Below, piece after piece: positions 12,601 to 23,364 of a DNA stretch of 64,000 nt. Position 1 is the first letter of the stretch, and the number at the start of each line of letters is the position of its first letter. The DNA comes from Viridothelium virens (Eukaryota > Ascomycota > Dothideomycetes > Trypetheliales > Trypetheliaceae), in contig ML991819.1 in assembly GCA_010094025.1 (NCBI GenBank), forward strand, positions 124,001 to 188,000, read 5' to 3'. The translations under genes were made by a program, and so were the position numbers. The notes beneath the pieces are model-generated. The model was not told the DNA's origin and searched no databases. It was given only the letters and a program-made list of their open reading frames with translations.

Positions 12601-13785
12601 GTAAATGCTCTCAACGGTGCAATGGCAACATCTCGACATGCACAGATCCAGCCACTGGTGCGACCCAACGAAAGACCGTACGAGTACAAGCCAAAGATCC
12701 CTGCCCAATACACTGTTGACCCTGAATCTCTTAGGAAACAAAAAAGCTTTTTGACTCAAGGCTCTGGTCCGGCTCAGCGTGCGCCTCTTCCGCCGCTCAC
12801 AGCTGCAGCGCGACCTGGAGTAAACGGTCCTACCATGTATATGGGACACGCGGCATACAGCTCGTCTTCAAAAGCACCACCAGCGCCGATGCAACAACGA
12901 GCTTCGCACGCACACTCGCCTCCTGCTGTCCCGCAACGACGGCCGAGTCAACCTCTGAGCGATCCAAAGATTGATCCAAGACTCCTGCAAGGATTATCAA
13001 CACCTCAGCAGAACCCATTCCAACCATACTCACCGTTTTCAGTTACGCCAATTTCAAAGCTTGTTCAGCCGACACAGCAGCGTGCCCCAGTCGCGCCGAT
13101 GATGGGAAGCGGCAACGCAACTTCGCCAACAAGCTCGAACAATCCATTTACACCTCCGCCCTCGCGTCATTCGGCACAAAGCCTTGCCACGCCGAAGCAG
13201 TCGCCACCCACGGATACTGACTATCTATCTCACTTACAAAAGTATCCATATCTTCGAAACTCATACCTTCGTAAGCCCAAGCACTACGTATCGCCCTACC
13301 CACTTCCTGGTGGATTCTCGCTTGAGTATCAGCCGAATCCTGAGCGGTCCCCCTTTACTCTACCACGTCCCCGTTCTCAGTCGATCGGACGACCCTTGTC
13401 ATCTCATAGCCACCAACCGTATGAACTCGCTCACGCCAAGTATGCACAGCCGATGAAACCCGAGCCCCAGTACCAGAGCATGGCGGACTTCCAAAGCCAG
13501 ATCGGCCGCGAAGCGCGAAATCCCATACCCGAGGCGGCGAGCATGCAACGGTATGAAGAGCTACTCAAGAAAATGGGCGAGACTGCCAAGGGAGAGGGTA
13601 GTGCCACGAGGGTAGGAAAGACAAGTCCACAACGTCCAATTCCGAGTCCATTGAGCGACTGCACACCCGGTGCGCAGAATCGTCCGCCTGCAGATCGCAA
13701 TATTGATCCGGCGCTTGTGGGAGGTGCGGGTGCAGCGCAGCAGGCGATGGTGAAGAAGATCACTATGCCGGCCATGGAGACATGA
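9622..13785 (+). CDS. kdmA: JmjN/JmjC/PHD histone lysine demethylase, KDM4 (KdmA/Rph1) family
   Basis: Fe(II)/2-oxoglutarate-dependent demethylase of the KDM4 family; fungal members remove H3K36me3 and sometimes H3K9me3. Four exons (9622-9843, 9954-10051, 10108-11027, 11084-13785) give 1313 aa. JmjN (about residues 60-106) is split by the first two introns and ends VVPPQEW. The JmjC domain carries the iron ligands His ~376 and Glu ~378 (FAWHLEDVDLYSINYIHFG) and His ~466 (FPYGYHSGYNIGYNCAES), plus the KDM4-type Asn and Lys. A Cys/His-rich extended PHD follows (about 588-720, CVLCPNVASF to CRFHRPKK). The region between JmjN and JmjC has an AT-hook-like RRPGRPRKNP. The last 500 residues are Pro/Ser/Gln-rich and look disordered. 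All catalytic residues are present. Upstream in-frame sequence has no ATG, which decides the start. Confidence 0.92.
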
Positions 13786-14624
13786 AAATATGGATGACGA
13801 TACGGTGCCGACTATATAGCAAGCATGTGTGGGCTTATCAGATACCTAGGTATTTGCGCGGGGGTTATTGCCTTGTCTACACTTTCTTCTGCTCCTTCCT
13901 TTCTAATTTCTTCTCTCTCTCAATAACGTGGTTTTAGGTAACTTGCTTTATTAGGGTTTGGGCGTTGAGAGTCCAGGATCGGAAACACTCATTTGATGAT
14001 GAGAGTCTGGGGTCGTGGGAATAACGATGAAATAGAGATGGACACTAAGATGACTGGATGTATTCGTAGCACAGGGTCGAAGCACTCTTCGCTCTATTAG
14101 CCATAATAGAATATCATCTCAAATGCAGTTTCTCCGCAATCTCATTTTAGATAAGGGTGGTAGAGACTGTCTTACGTTGCGTAGACGCTATTACCTAGGG
14201 CCTTTACCTCTGCGTATCTGGGCTCTAGCTTCCCGGCATTAGTTCCTCTGTTCCCCACTGATACATGCCATGCAGTGAAACAGACCCTTGGATCCTTTTT
14301 CCGTAGATGCTGTGCTTCCTGGCATCATCGCCCTGCAAGTAGCCTGGCCAAGCCAATGACTAGCGGCCCATCCAGGTAATGAGCATTGCTATTACCCCGC
14401 TGACGACACGCGGGGCATTTCTGCCGCGGACTGTGAGACGTGCTTGGAGTGGACGTAGTCCTTCACATCAGGTTCTTTACATACGACCGACTTCCCTTTC
14501 TGTCAGTCTACTTCATCTATCCTACTCACCTGTCAGCACGGTACCGGCTTTTTCGCAGCGACTCAACTGGCAGAGAAGTTTCAGGACTTCGAAGAAAACC
14601 ACAGTTGGGAGAAACACTGTGGAA
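13786..14624. other. Intergenic between kdmA and the aminopeptidase
   Basis: It contains a perfect TACCTAGGTA palindrome at 13843-13852 and a partial copy near 14192. The segment 14379-14624 is open in frame with the next gene and may encode an N-terminal leader (see that gene). Nothing else was recognised. Confidence 0.5.
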
Positions 14625-17600
14625 ATGGCTCTGGACCGTGATATCTTGCCGGCCAAGTAATACCTCTCCATGCAAATGTCCTCTACAAATAGCAGCTAAC
14701 GCCATTTCCCAGCGTCAAACCGAAAAACTACGACCTGAGTATCTACAATTTAGAGCTTGGCGGTCAATTCTCATATCATGGCACCGTCACAGTTGACATT
14801 GAGATCAATCAAGCCCTTACGGAAATCACGCTAAATGCGTACCAATTACAGATCCACAGTGCTGAGCTGTTCACTGAGCATACGAAAACCGAGTCTTCTA
14901 TTGAAGCTAGCGATGTCACATATGACGAGAAGGCTCGTCGAGCGACTTTGCATTTCGGGACGGAAGTGCCCACTGCACCTCATGGCAAACTAACAATCAA
15001 CTTCGCCGGCACCATAAATGACACCGTTAGTCAATCATGCTATTTCACCTCAATCATCCCATTTCACCAAATCCTCTCAGGTCTTGCAGGCAGATAGGTT
15101 GACCCCGTGGAAACACAGATGGCTGGCTTCTACCGCTCCAAATACCGCCCTGTCACCTCTCCCGCAAAATCCGTGCCCGTTATCGACGGATCCTACTACA
15201 TGTTCTCGACCCAGTTCGAGTCCTCGGACGCGCGCCGCGTATTTCCATGTTGGGACGAACCGAATCTCAAAGCCACCTTCGATGTCACGATCGAGCTTCC
15301 CGAGGACCAGATCGCGCTATCCAATATGCCCGAGAAGTCGTCCACCAGGAGTACCAAGAAGGCGGGATATAAGGAGGTGAAGTTTGAGCGAACCCCTGTG
15401 ATGAGCACGTATCTATTGGCATGGGCGGTAGGGGATTTTGAGTGCGTGGAGGGTGTGACGAAGAGGGAATATAGAGAAGAAGGAAGGCTGCCCGTGAGGG
15501 TATGGACGACGAGGGGGCTTAAGGAACAGGGCAGGTGGGCATTGGGGAATGCGTGTCAGATCGTGGATTATTTTTCAGAGGTAGGTTTCGATGACCATTG
15601 CATGAGGTTTGGGCTGGATGCTGACTGCTGTAGATATTCCACCTTGAGTATCCATTACCAAAAGTTGACTTGCTCGCTGTGCATGAATTTGTGAGCCCTT
15701 GTTGCCATTTCGTTTGTATCATTTACGGTGGCTGAGATTTTAATCAGCCAATTATAAGTTTTCCAGTTGTCTCGGTCCTTGCACATTTCACTGACGAGTA
15801 TTGCTAGTCGCACGGCGCTATGGAGAATTGGGGCCTCATTACATATCGGTAAGCCATATCATCCCGTCACCTTTGACCGAATGATGGCAAGTCTTCGTTT
15901 CCAGTACCGATAACAGGGTGCAGGACGACTGCTGTTTTGTTTGACGAAGTGACATCGGACCAAAAGTTTAGACGTAGGGTTGCTTACGTCGTTGCGCACG
16001 AGCTTGCCCATCAATGGTTTGGAAACTTGGTCACGATGGATTGGTGGAACGAACTATGGCTCAACGAAGGCTTCGCAACTTGGGTTGGGTGGTTTGCATT
16101 AGATCATCTCTACCCTGGTAAGTGCAGGGATTATTGCGAAGCTGATTTAAGGTAGTGCTCTATACTAATTAGCTATAGACTGGAGTACGTGGGCAAATTT
16201 CATCACCGACGGCACCCAGGTAGCATTTGGATTAGACTCGTTGCGGAACTCTCATCCCATCGAAGTACCAGTCCGAGATGCCCTTGAAGTCGACCAAATC
16301 TTCGATCATATCAGTTACTTGAAGGGATCATCGGTGATTCGCATGCTTGCTGCGCATCTTGGTGTTGAAACATTTTTGAAGGGCGTCTCGGACTATTTGA
16401 AAGCTCATACTTACGGTAATGCAACAACCAATGACCTTTGGGTAGCTCTCGCCAAGGCCTCGGGCAAGGATGTGTCGCAATTCATGGATGCATGGATCAG
16501 AAAGATAGGCTTTCCTGTAGTGACCGTTGCAGAAGAGCCCGGACAGATTGGAGTAGAGCAATCGCGCTTCCTGTTGACCGGAGATGTCAAAGCAGAGGAG
16601 GACCAGACGACATGGTGGATCCCACTCGAATTGAGCACCGGGGACCAGGCAGCTTCGACGGAAGCCAGCGCCTTGACCTCCAAGGAGGAAACCATTCGAA
16701 ACGTTAACGAAACCTTCTATAAGTTCAACAAAAACCAAACCGGTTTCTACCGCACGAACTACCCGCCTGCACGTCTCGCCAAACTCGGCCAAGCAGCGGA
16801 TCAGCTGTCGATTGAAGATCGCATCGGCCTCATCGGCGATGCCGCTGCGCTGGCCAAATCTGGTCACGGCACGACCGCCGCCGTTCTTGCCTTTCTCGAC
16901 GGCTTCCGCGCTGAGCGCCATCCCCTCGTCTGGGCCCAACTCACGGACTCCCTCTCCGAGATCCGCAGCATCTTCTCCGCCGACGACGATCATCTTGCTC
17001 ACGCCCTCCGCGCCTTCACGCTCCGGCTCGTCTCACCCGCGGCTGAGAAAGTCGGGTGGGAATTTACAGCCCAGGAGGATTTCCTGACAGGCCAGCTACG
17101 AGCGAACCTGCTGTCCACGGCCGGAGCGTGTGGGCACGAGGCGATCGTTGCGGAGGCACAGAGGCGGTTTGAAGCCTATCGGTCGGGGGACCAGAGCGCA
17201 GTGCATCCTTCTCTGCGACGCACGATCTTCGACATTGCTGTGAGAGAAGGCGGCGAGGAGGCGTACGAGCGAGTGAGGCAAGAATATCTCTCCACGACTT
17301 CGATCGATGGAAAAGAGGCAGCGTTGTACTCTCTGGGACGGGTACAAACCCCAGAGCTAGCGAAGAAGTATCTCGAGTTTTTATTCTCCCCTGCAGTTGC
17401 CACGCAGGACGTGCATAGCGGTGGAAGTGCCTTAGCGGCCAATGGAAAGACGAGGCAGATACAATGGGAATGGATAAAGGAGCATTGGGATATGATCAGG
17501 GAGCGGCTCGGTGGCAATATGGTTGTTCTTGATCGGTTTGTGCGATTGACATTGCGGAAGTTTGCGGATGAGGGGGCAAGGAGGGATATCGAGGCGTTCT

Positions 17601-17734
17601 TCGAAGGCAAAGACAATAAGGGTTACGATCGAACGCTGGGGGTAGTTGCAGATACGATCAAAGGGAATGCGAGCTATAGGGAGCGGGATAGGGAAATTGT
17701 GAGGGAGTGGTTGGCGGCGAATGGATATCTATGA
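14625..17734 (+). CDS. ape2: M1-family zinc aminopeptidase (Ape2/Aap1, puromycin-sensitive type)
   Basis: Zinc metallopeptidase removing N-terminal residues from peptides. Seven exons (14625-14656, 14713-15025, 15119-15580, 15634-15690, 15808-15848, 15924-16117, 16179-17734) give 884 aa from the ATG at 14625. Motifs: the exopeptidase signature GAMENWG (about residue 291) and HELAHQ with zinc ligands His327 and His331, then Glu350 in WLNEG. All are intact. The C-terminal ERAP1-like helical domain ends at LAANGYL. The 5' side of exon 3 is uncertain: an acceptor at 15085-15087 would add seven residues, but 15119 gives [12 protein letters not shown], matching the family spacing. An upstream in-frame ATG at 14379 would add 82 Arg/Ser-rich residues resembling a mitochondrial presequence, so two forms are possible. 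Confidence 0.92.
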
Positions 17735-18969
17735 AAATTGAAGTATCATAGCGAAGGACAGGAGCACAAAGGCGATAGCGGGAGGTTACCTCACCAGAGC
17801 GGCAAGCCTGTTGTTCGGGCTAACGTGTCAATTGCATGGAAAGCCCTTGGTTGGTCTCCTCTGTATCGCGCTCCCAAGACATGCTATCCTTCCATATCTT
17901 GTCGGTGTCAAAGGCACTCGGGTTTTCAATAATAATTGGGCAATACAAGAAAGAAAACTAGGTACAGGATGCAGAGGCTTGTATAAGTAGAACTTATTGA
18001 GCTCTGCCACTTGACCAAGCCAAGATCTATATCTTCATTCGCAGAAGCAAATGTAATGGACCATATCAGGGCGGATGTCGGGGGTGATGATGAAATTGAT
18101 CAGAAGGCTTCGTCTTGATTAGTTCGAGTAGTGAGGTAATCAAATAACATAGGGGTCTGGTTCGTTCGTCCTCAGAAATCAACATTTGGAATGAACTCAA
18201 CGTGGTTATTAACGTTTGTGCTGCGTGAACTTTTCACGGTTAAGTACCGCCAATATCTAAAAGTTACTCTTCAGACTTCATGACTACTACTCTATTACTT
18301 TTTTTTTTGCAGGAGGGGTTTGGTCTCCTCGCGTGCTGTTCTTGTTCGTACGAGTATTGGTACCCTTCAATTCCTGCCTATCTTAATGTATGTATCGTAC
18401 ACTCAAAAATGACGATTCGTGTAACTACTGTATCTGGATATCGCTCAACCCCGTCTTGAGTTTCTGAAAGGAAACTAGCGACATCGGCGTTTCCCAAGGG
18501 TTCCGTATGACGTATGGTGTGGTATGTATCCTTCCGTACCGTGCCACAAAGTACCGAAGGTAGGTATAGGTAAGGTATGTAGGTATCCAGCACTGCGTCA
18601 CTAATTTGAAGCAAATGAAGATTTCGCTGAGAATTCAATTTCAAACGGCCGGTTCGCTCAGAAGCTAAATGACAGTACTCCGGTTGACTGTTGTTCGATG
18701 GTAGAGTAGTTCTCGAGCGCATTTTTCAAGTGTTGCAAATGCGTGGCCAATGGGAGGCTTAGTGTGTGAAAGCTACCTAGGTAGTATACAGCAATCGGCC
18801 CTATCAATATCTTGCCTCACATGTTTTTGCGCTCATTGTTTCAAGCATTGCTTCTGATACCATTGGACAACCAGAGGACGTGCTAATGGAGGTACAATAA
18901 CCACTCTCCCTCTCTCCATCTTTCCCTCTCTTATGCTTAGTGAAAATCCTTTCATCGAAACCAACTCTC
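17735..18969. other. Intergenic between ape2 and HEM13
   Basis: No gene supported. It holds a run of T at 18299-18308, a GGTA/TAGGTA-rich stretch at 18557-18587, a TACCTAGGTA palindrome at 18774-18783 and a CT-rich leader at 18900-18935 just before HEM13. Confidence 0.5.
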
Positions 18970-20291
18970 ATGGCTGCCCCTCGTCTGTGCCTGCGTTCCG
19001 CAGCTACTTCAGGATTCCAGCACACCTACTATGTTCCTCGATTCAGAGCATTCCATAAACCCCGGATATCTCGACATGCATCTACCAACGGACCACAAGA
19101 TGATCGAACGAGACAAAATCGAACGGAGCGGCCATCCAAGCCTTTTGCACCGAAGACTCGGATTGCAATGGGTCTTGTCCTTTGTGGGGCTTTGATATAT
19201 TCCATGGCAAGTTGCATGCAGACATGAGTTGCAACCGGAATACCAAATAGAGCTACGCTGACGTTGACTAGGCCACAGGCGAGGTTGAGAGACTTGACAG
19301 CCCGACTATCGCCGAGAGGGACACTCTCACCAAACGAGAGTCTGGAATTACCGCCGCCTCCCCAATGCGTCTCCGCATGGAAGCCTTCATCAAATCGCAG
19401 CAAGAGAAGATTGTGCGCGAGCTCGAAAAGGTGGACGGGAAGCGGTTCCGCATCGACAAATGGGACCGGCCTGACGGGGGCGGCGGTATCAGCTGTGTGC
19501 TGCAAGATGGCGATGTGTTTGAGAAGGCAGGCGTCAACACTTCAATTGTCTACGGTACGCTTCCTAGGGCGGCAATTGCAAAAATGCGAGTCAATCACAA
19601 AGCATTGGATCCGGATGTGGAAAGCCTGGAATTCTTCGCGGCAGGTCTAAGCCTGGTCCTCCACCCACACAACCCCAACACACCAACTGTCCATCTGAAC
19701 TACCGATACTTCGAGACGGCCAATGCCGACGGGAGCAGCAACGCATGGTGGTATGGCGGAGGCACCGATTTGACACCGTCGTACCTCTTCGATGAAGATG
19801 TGATTCATTTCCACAAAGCCATCAAGGTGGCCTGCGACGCGCATGACCGCAGCTACTATCCGCGGTTCAAGAAATGGTGTGACGATTACTTTTACGTCAA
19901 GCACCGCGGCGAAGGCCGTGGGGTGGGCGGCATCTTCTTTGACGATCTTGACGAAAGCGAAAAGGACCAAGAACAACTTTTCGCCTTTGTGCAGGACTGC
20001 CTCGAGGCCTTCCTCCCATCCTACCTGCCAATCGTGATGCGCCGAAAGGACATGACATTTGGAGAAAAGGAGAAAATGTGGCAGCAGGTGAGAAGGGGAA
20101 GGTACGTTGAATTCAACCTTGTGCACGATCGGGGTACCAGTTTTGGATTAAGTACGCCAGGGGCCAGGGTGGAGAGTATTCTGATGAGTCTGCCTCTAAC
20201 GGCAAGGTGGGAATACATGCACGAGGCAGACAGAGGGAGCAGAGAAGAGAGGTTGGTGAACGTGCTCAAGAAGCCGGTTGAATGGGTATAG
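18970..20291 (+). CDS. hem13: Coproporphyrinogen-III oxidase, oxygen-dependent
   Basis: Haem biosynthesis enzyme that decarboxylates coproporphyrinogen III to protoporphyrinogen IX using O2. Exon 1 (18970-19206) encodes an Arg/Ser-rich mitochondrial-type presequence and a hydrophobic segment (AMGLVLCGALIYSM). Exon 2 (19272-20291) holds the catalytic domain. Total 418 aa. Family blocks seen: DGGGGISCVLQDGDVFEKAG, NYRYFE, WWYGGGTDLTPSYLF, GVGGIFFDDLDE, RGRYVEFNLVHDRGTSFGL and SLPLTARWEY. The intron uses a GC donor (ATG|gcaagt) and a TAG acceptor: no GT donor nearby keeps the frame, and the GC donor restores phase 0 into ATGEVERLDSP. The presequence plus membrane segment suggests the mitochondrial intermembrane space, unlike cytosolic yeast Hem13; that is inference. 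Confidence 0.95.
19207..19271 (+). other. GC-AG intron of HEM13
   Basis: 65-nt intron with donor gcaagt and acceptor GACTAG. A CGCTGACG branch-like sequence lies about 15 nt before the acceptor. Every other intron placed in this window is GT-AG. Confidence 0.8.
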
Positions 20292-22229
20292 GATGAAATG
20301 GGTCCAGCGGACGGTGGGACAGTTGGTCCAGCTTTTGGAAGCCACTGAAGCCACTTTGAAGCCGAACTGTCATAGGTTCGCGGGGGAAGCAAATCGGACC
20401 AATGGGCGCAACTCCGGCAAAATGGTCCTGAGGCACGCTTATGGTGCTTACGGTGCTGCTGCTGCAGCCCGTCTCCCGTCCTGCAAATATCGCGTGGCCT
20501 CAGCCGTCCGATTTTCAGCTCGGGGGATCTGCACATGGGCTTCTCCCTCGCACGCCCAACAATTCTGTATACAGACCAGTGTACATGTACGTGCACGAGG
20601 TCAGAACGCTACAGCACCAAGCGAGCTGCCATTGGCTGTCGTGAATTTCTAGCTGCAGTACCGAGCCTCGCACGTGCCGAATTGCTTGTAGATAGCCTTT
20701 CATTTTTGACACTTCTCGAGAGTGAAAAACTGAGAGAAGAGAGGAGAGTACAGTAGCACGTAACGACTTGGCTGGAGGGGTTGTAGCTTAATCGATAGCG
20801 AAAATGGAGAGGGCGCACCATCTCTTGACGTGGCCTTGCAGCAAATAGCCACCAAACACATGCCTGATGAGCTGTTCAAGTCACGCTCCATGGTGTATAA
20901 AGAGAGGACTGAGTCTTCCATGAGCAGCTGGGCAGGTGCGCACGTAGGCGCCCAGGAGCCATGATCAGCGCGTACACGTACCTCAGCTTGCGCCGAAGTC
21001 TCGACGTTTCATGAACCACGCGCCGATCGACACGCGAGCATGCGCGCAAAAAAAGGAAAAAAAAAAAAAGTTTCGACGGAGCTTGGCGTTTCGCCGTTGG
21101 GCTAATGTTTGCTTCATATTATATTATCTGCAGGTCCGTCAGCCACCATCCGACCCGGCTGCCGGGCCTGGGAGCGAAAGAAGACGAGGAGACGGCGGAC
21201 GGGACCCACACAGGGTCCGATTGACATAACGAGGGGATCACCGCGTCCTCGGCCGTGAGAAGCGCGGTTGAGAGGCGGGAAGGGAAGCAATGAGGAGTGC
21301 TGAGGAGCGCTGGGGAGCGCTGGGGGGCCACTGAGCAGCGCTGAGCACCCATGGATGGACGGGGAGCCCCCCGGCAACGCGCGATTACGAGCCAATCTTC
21401 GCCGTCCTGGCGAGCACAGGCTTGATTGGTGCTGGATGCGGCTGACCGAATTGGGGCGGGGTGATGGTATGCAGGGTCATTCCTTTGTAGCAGAACTGAC
21501 TCTCGTCCAGCACGATCAAGCAGATCCCGCCGAACGCTGCTCCTTGGGCTGGCCCGGCGCCCACGAGACGAGCAGGCGACGAGACGAGGCGAACGACGCG
21601 GGGGGGCAAGGACGGTACTTCGGTACGGAAGCAGTGCCAGCACGGCGAGGACGAGGACGAGGACGAGCAGGACGACAAGCAGGACCTCGTTCCGGATAGT
21701 TACGTACCCAGAGCTTCCAAGTCTTGTGTTTGGGTGCGCATTACACTAGGCCTGCAGCTGCACAACATTGCAGTAGACTGCAGTCGTTAATTTCGCAGCC
21801 AGCTTCTGCCATCCTTCCTCTCTCGCACCTTCAACGACTTCTCTCACACCACGCTCCCACCAGCTCCCCTTTCCCCCGGCCTCCCTCTTCCACCCTCAGC
21901 CTCGCTCTGCCCAGCGCCATTCGTTCTCTTTGTCTATTGGCCTTTCTCTTACCTTCCTTCGCTCCTCGCCCGCCGCCGCTTGTTGCTCGTCCTCTTCCTC
22001 TTCCTCTTCCTACCGCGGAATTTTATTTCCCTTATGATTTTGTTCTTAACGCCTTAATGACCCTCCGCTAGTGACCACCTTTCTTTGCTCTTTTCCATCC
22101 GTGCGATCCGCGCGCCCTTTCCTTTATCTTGGACCGAGCTCGAATGCTGGCTTTAGGTATCGAGTGACCTCGCATGGGTCGGCCCTGCACCTTATCTGAC
22201 GAAGGCTGGACGTTGGTACCTGGGGAATA
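20292..22229. other. Intergenic 1.9 kb with a GC-rich, short-repeat stretch
   Basis: No gene supported. At 21047-21070 there is an A-rich run. From about 21120 to 21690 the DNA is very GC-rich, with short degenerate repeats such as GAGCGCTGGG (21290-21350) and GACGAGGAC (21645-21680). From 21800 to 22030 it turns strongly CT-rich on the + strand, like a fungal promoter/leader for the following gene. Confidence 0.5.
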
Positions 22230-23364
22230 ATGGACGCTCCACCGGATCGGCCATGGACTGAATACGAAAGGGTGAGCCTTTGCGTGCTGTCAACATCCGT
22301 GCAGCGCATATACCCATGACCGGTACTGCTCCAAAGGGCAATACTAATTGCACTCTTATCCAGGTCGCTCTCCTGGCCGAAATACTGAAGGCTGCTCCGG
22401 TAAACTCCAATGATCTTTTTAGAATCATGCAAGATCTGCGCGTCCAGCCCAGGTGGGAGGACATAGCCTTGCCAGTGGGTAAGCAGGTCCTCCAGATACA
22501 AAATGCTCTACCTTTGATGATATGTCATCTCTCTTGCATACTAAACCTCAACCCTATCCTGTAAAGCCTCAGCCTGATGCCCTGACTGACATCATATTTC
22601 AAGGACGGTCTATGAAATCCTGCCAGATGGCTTACACAGAACTACAAGCTATCTACTCGGGTCACCCTGTCTATGCAAGGTACCCGTCTTATGCACCTCC
22701 AGTGGAACCGTTAGGAACACGTCGACTGCCGCCACCGATGGAGGGCCCAATCAGTAGTTCTGGGGGACGGATGATCCAGCCGAAGCCTCCAGGAGGCTCG
22801 ATAACCTTCTCTCCCAACCTAGAGGAGCCAGCGAGGAAAAAACGGGGCCGACCAACCAATGCTGAGATGGCTAGGAAGGCTGAAGAAGCAGCTGCGAGAG
22901 GAGAACCTTACCCACCACCAAAGCGACCGCGTGCAGGGAGAGCAGATCAGCCTTCTCCAAGGACATCAATGACAACCGACGTATCTCAAGCAACTGCCGG
23001 CTCTCCCACCAACCCAGCTCTCGCGCTCTCTACGGAAAAGACATTGTCAACGCCAACAGCACCTGCTGCTCCAGGCTCCGAGCAGTTCGCAGAATCTCCT
23101 TCAAGCAAGCAGAAGCAGAGTGTACAGCAACAAGAAGGGACAATGGGGGTGGTGGGAAGTCCAACGCCGGCTGCAGAGCCACGCGAAACACCTTCACGAA
23201 TCACGATTACGTCGCTAGATAGTCCAGCAATATCCAAACCCAGCATACCTGTAGAAGGCCCCGGGATGGCGCCGCTGCCTTCAGGATCAAGCAGGGAGGA
23301 GACACAGCCAGCAACTAAACCGATAACGACCGGCCCCACATTACCGGAATCCAGAAACGATTAA
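22230..23364 (+). CDS. Uncharacterised Myb/SANT-like N-domain protein with basic GRP motif
   Basis: Three exons (22230-22271, 22364-22478, 22604-23364) give 305 aa. The N terminus (MDAPPDRPWTEYERVALLAE, then EILKAAP and WEDIALPVGRSMKSCQMAY) forms a helical module with spaced aromatic residues, like a short Myb/SANT-type domain common in filamentous-fungal hypothetical proteins. It is followed by a basic AT-hook-like RKKRGRPTNAEMARKAEEAA and a second basic patch PPPKRPRAGR. The rest is Ser/Thr/Pro-rich and probably disordered. A nuclear, DNA- or chromatin-binding role is inferred from the basic motifs only. Phases close exactly across both GT-AG introns, supporting the model. Confidence 0.75.
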
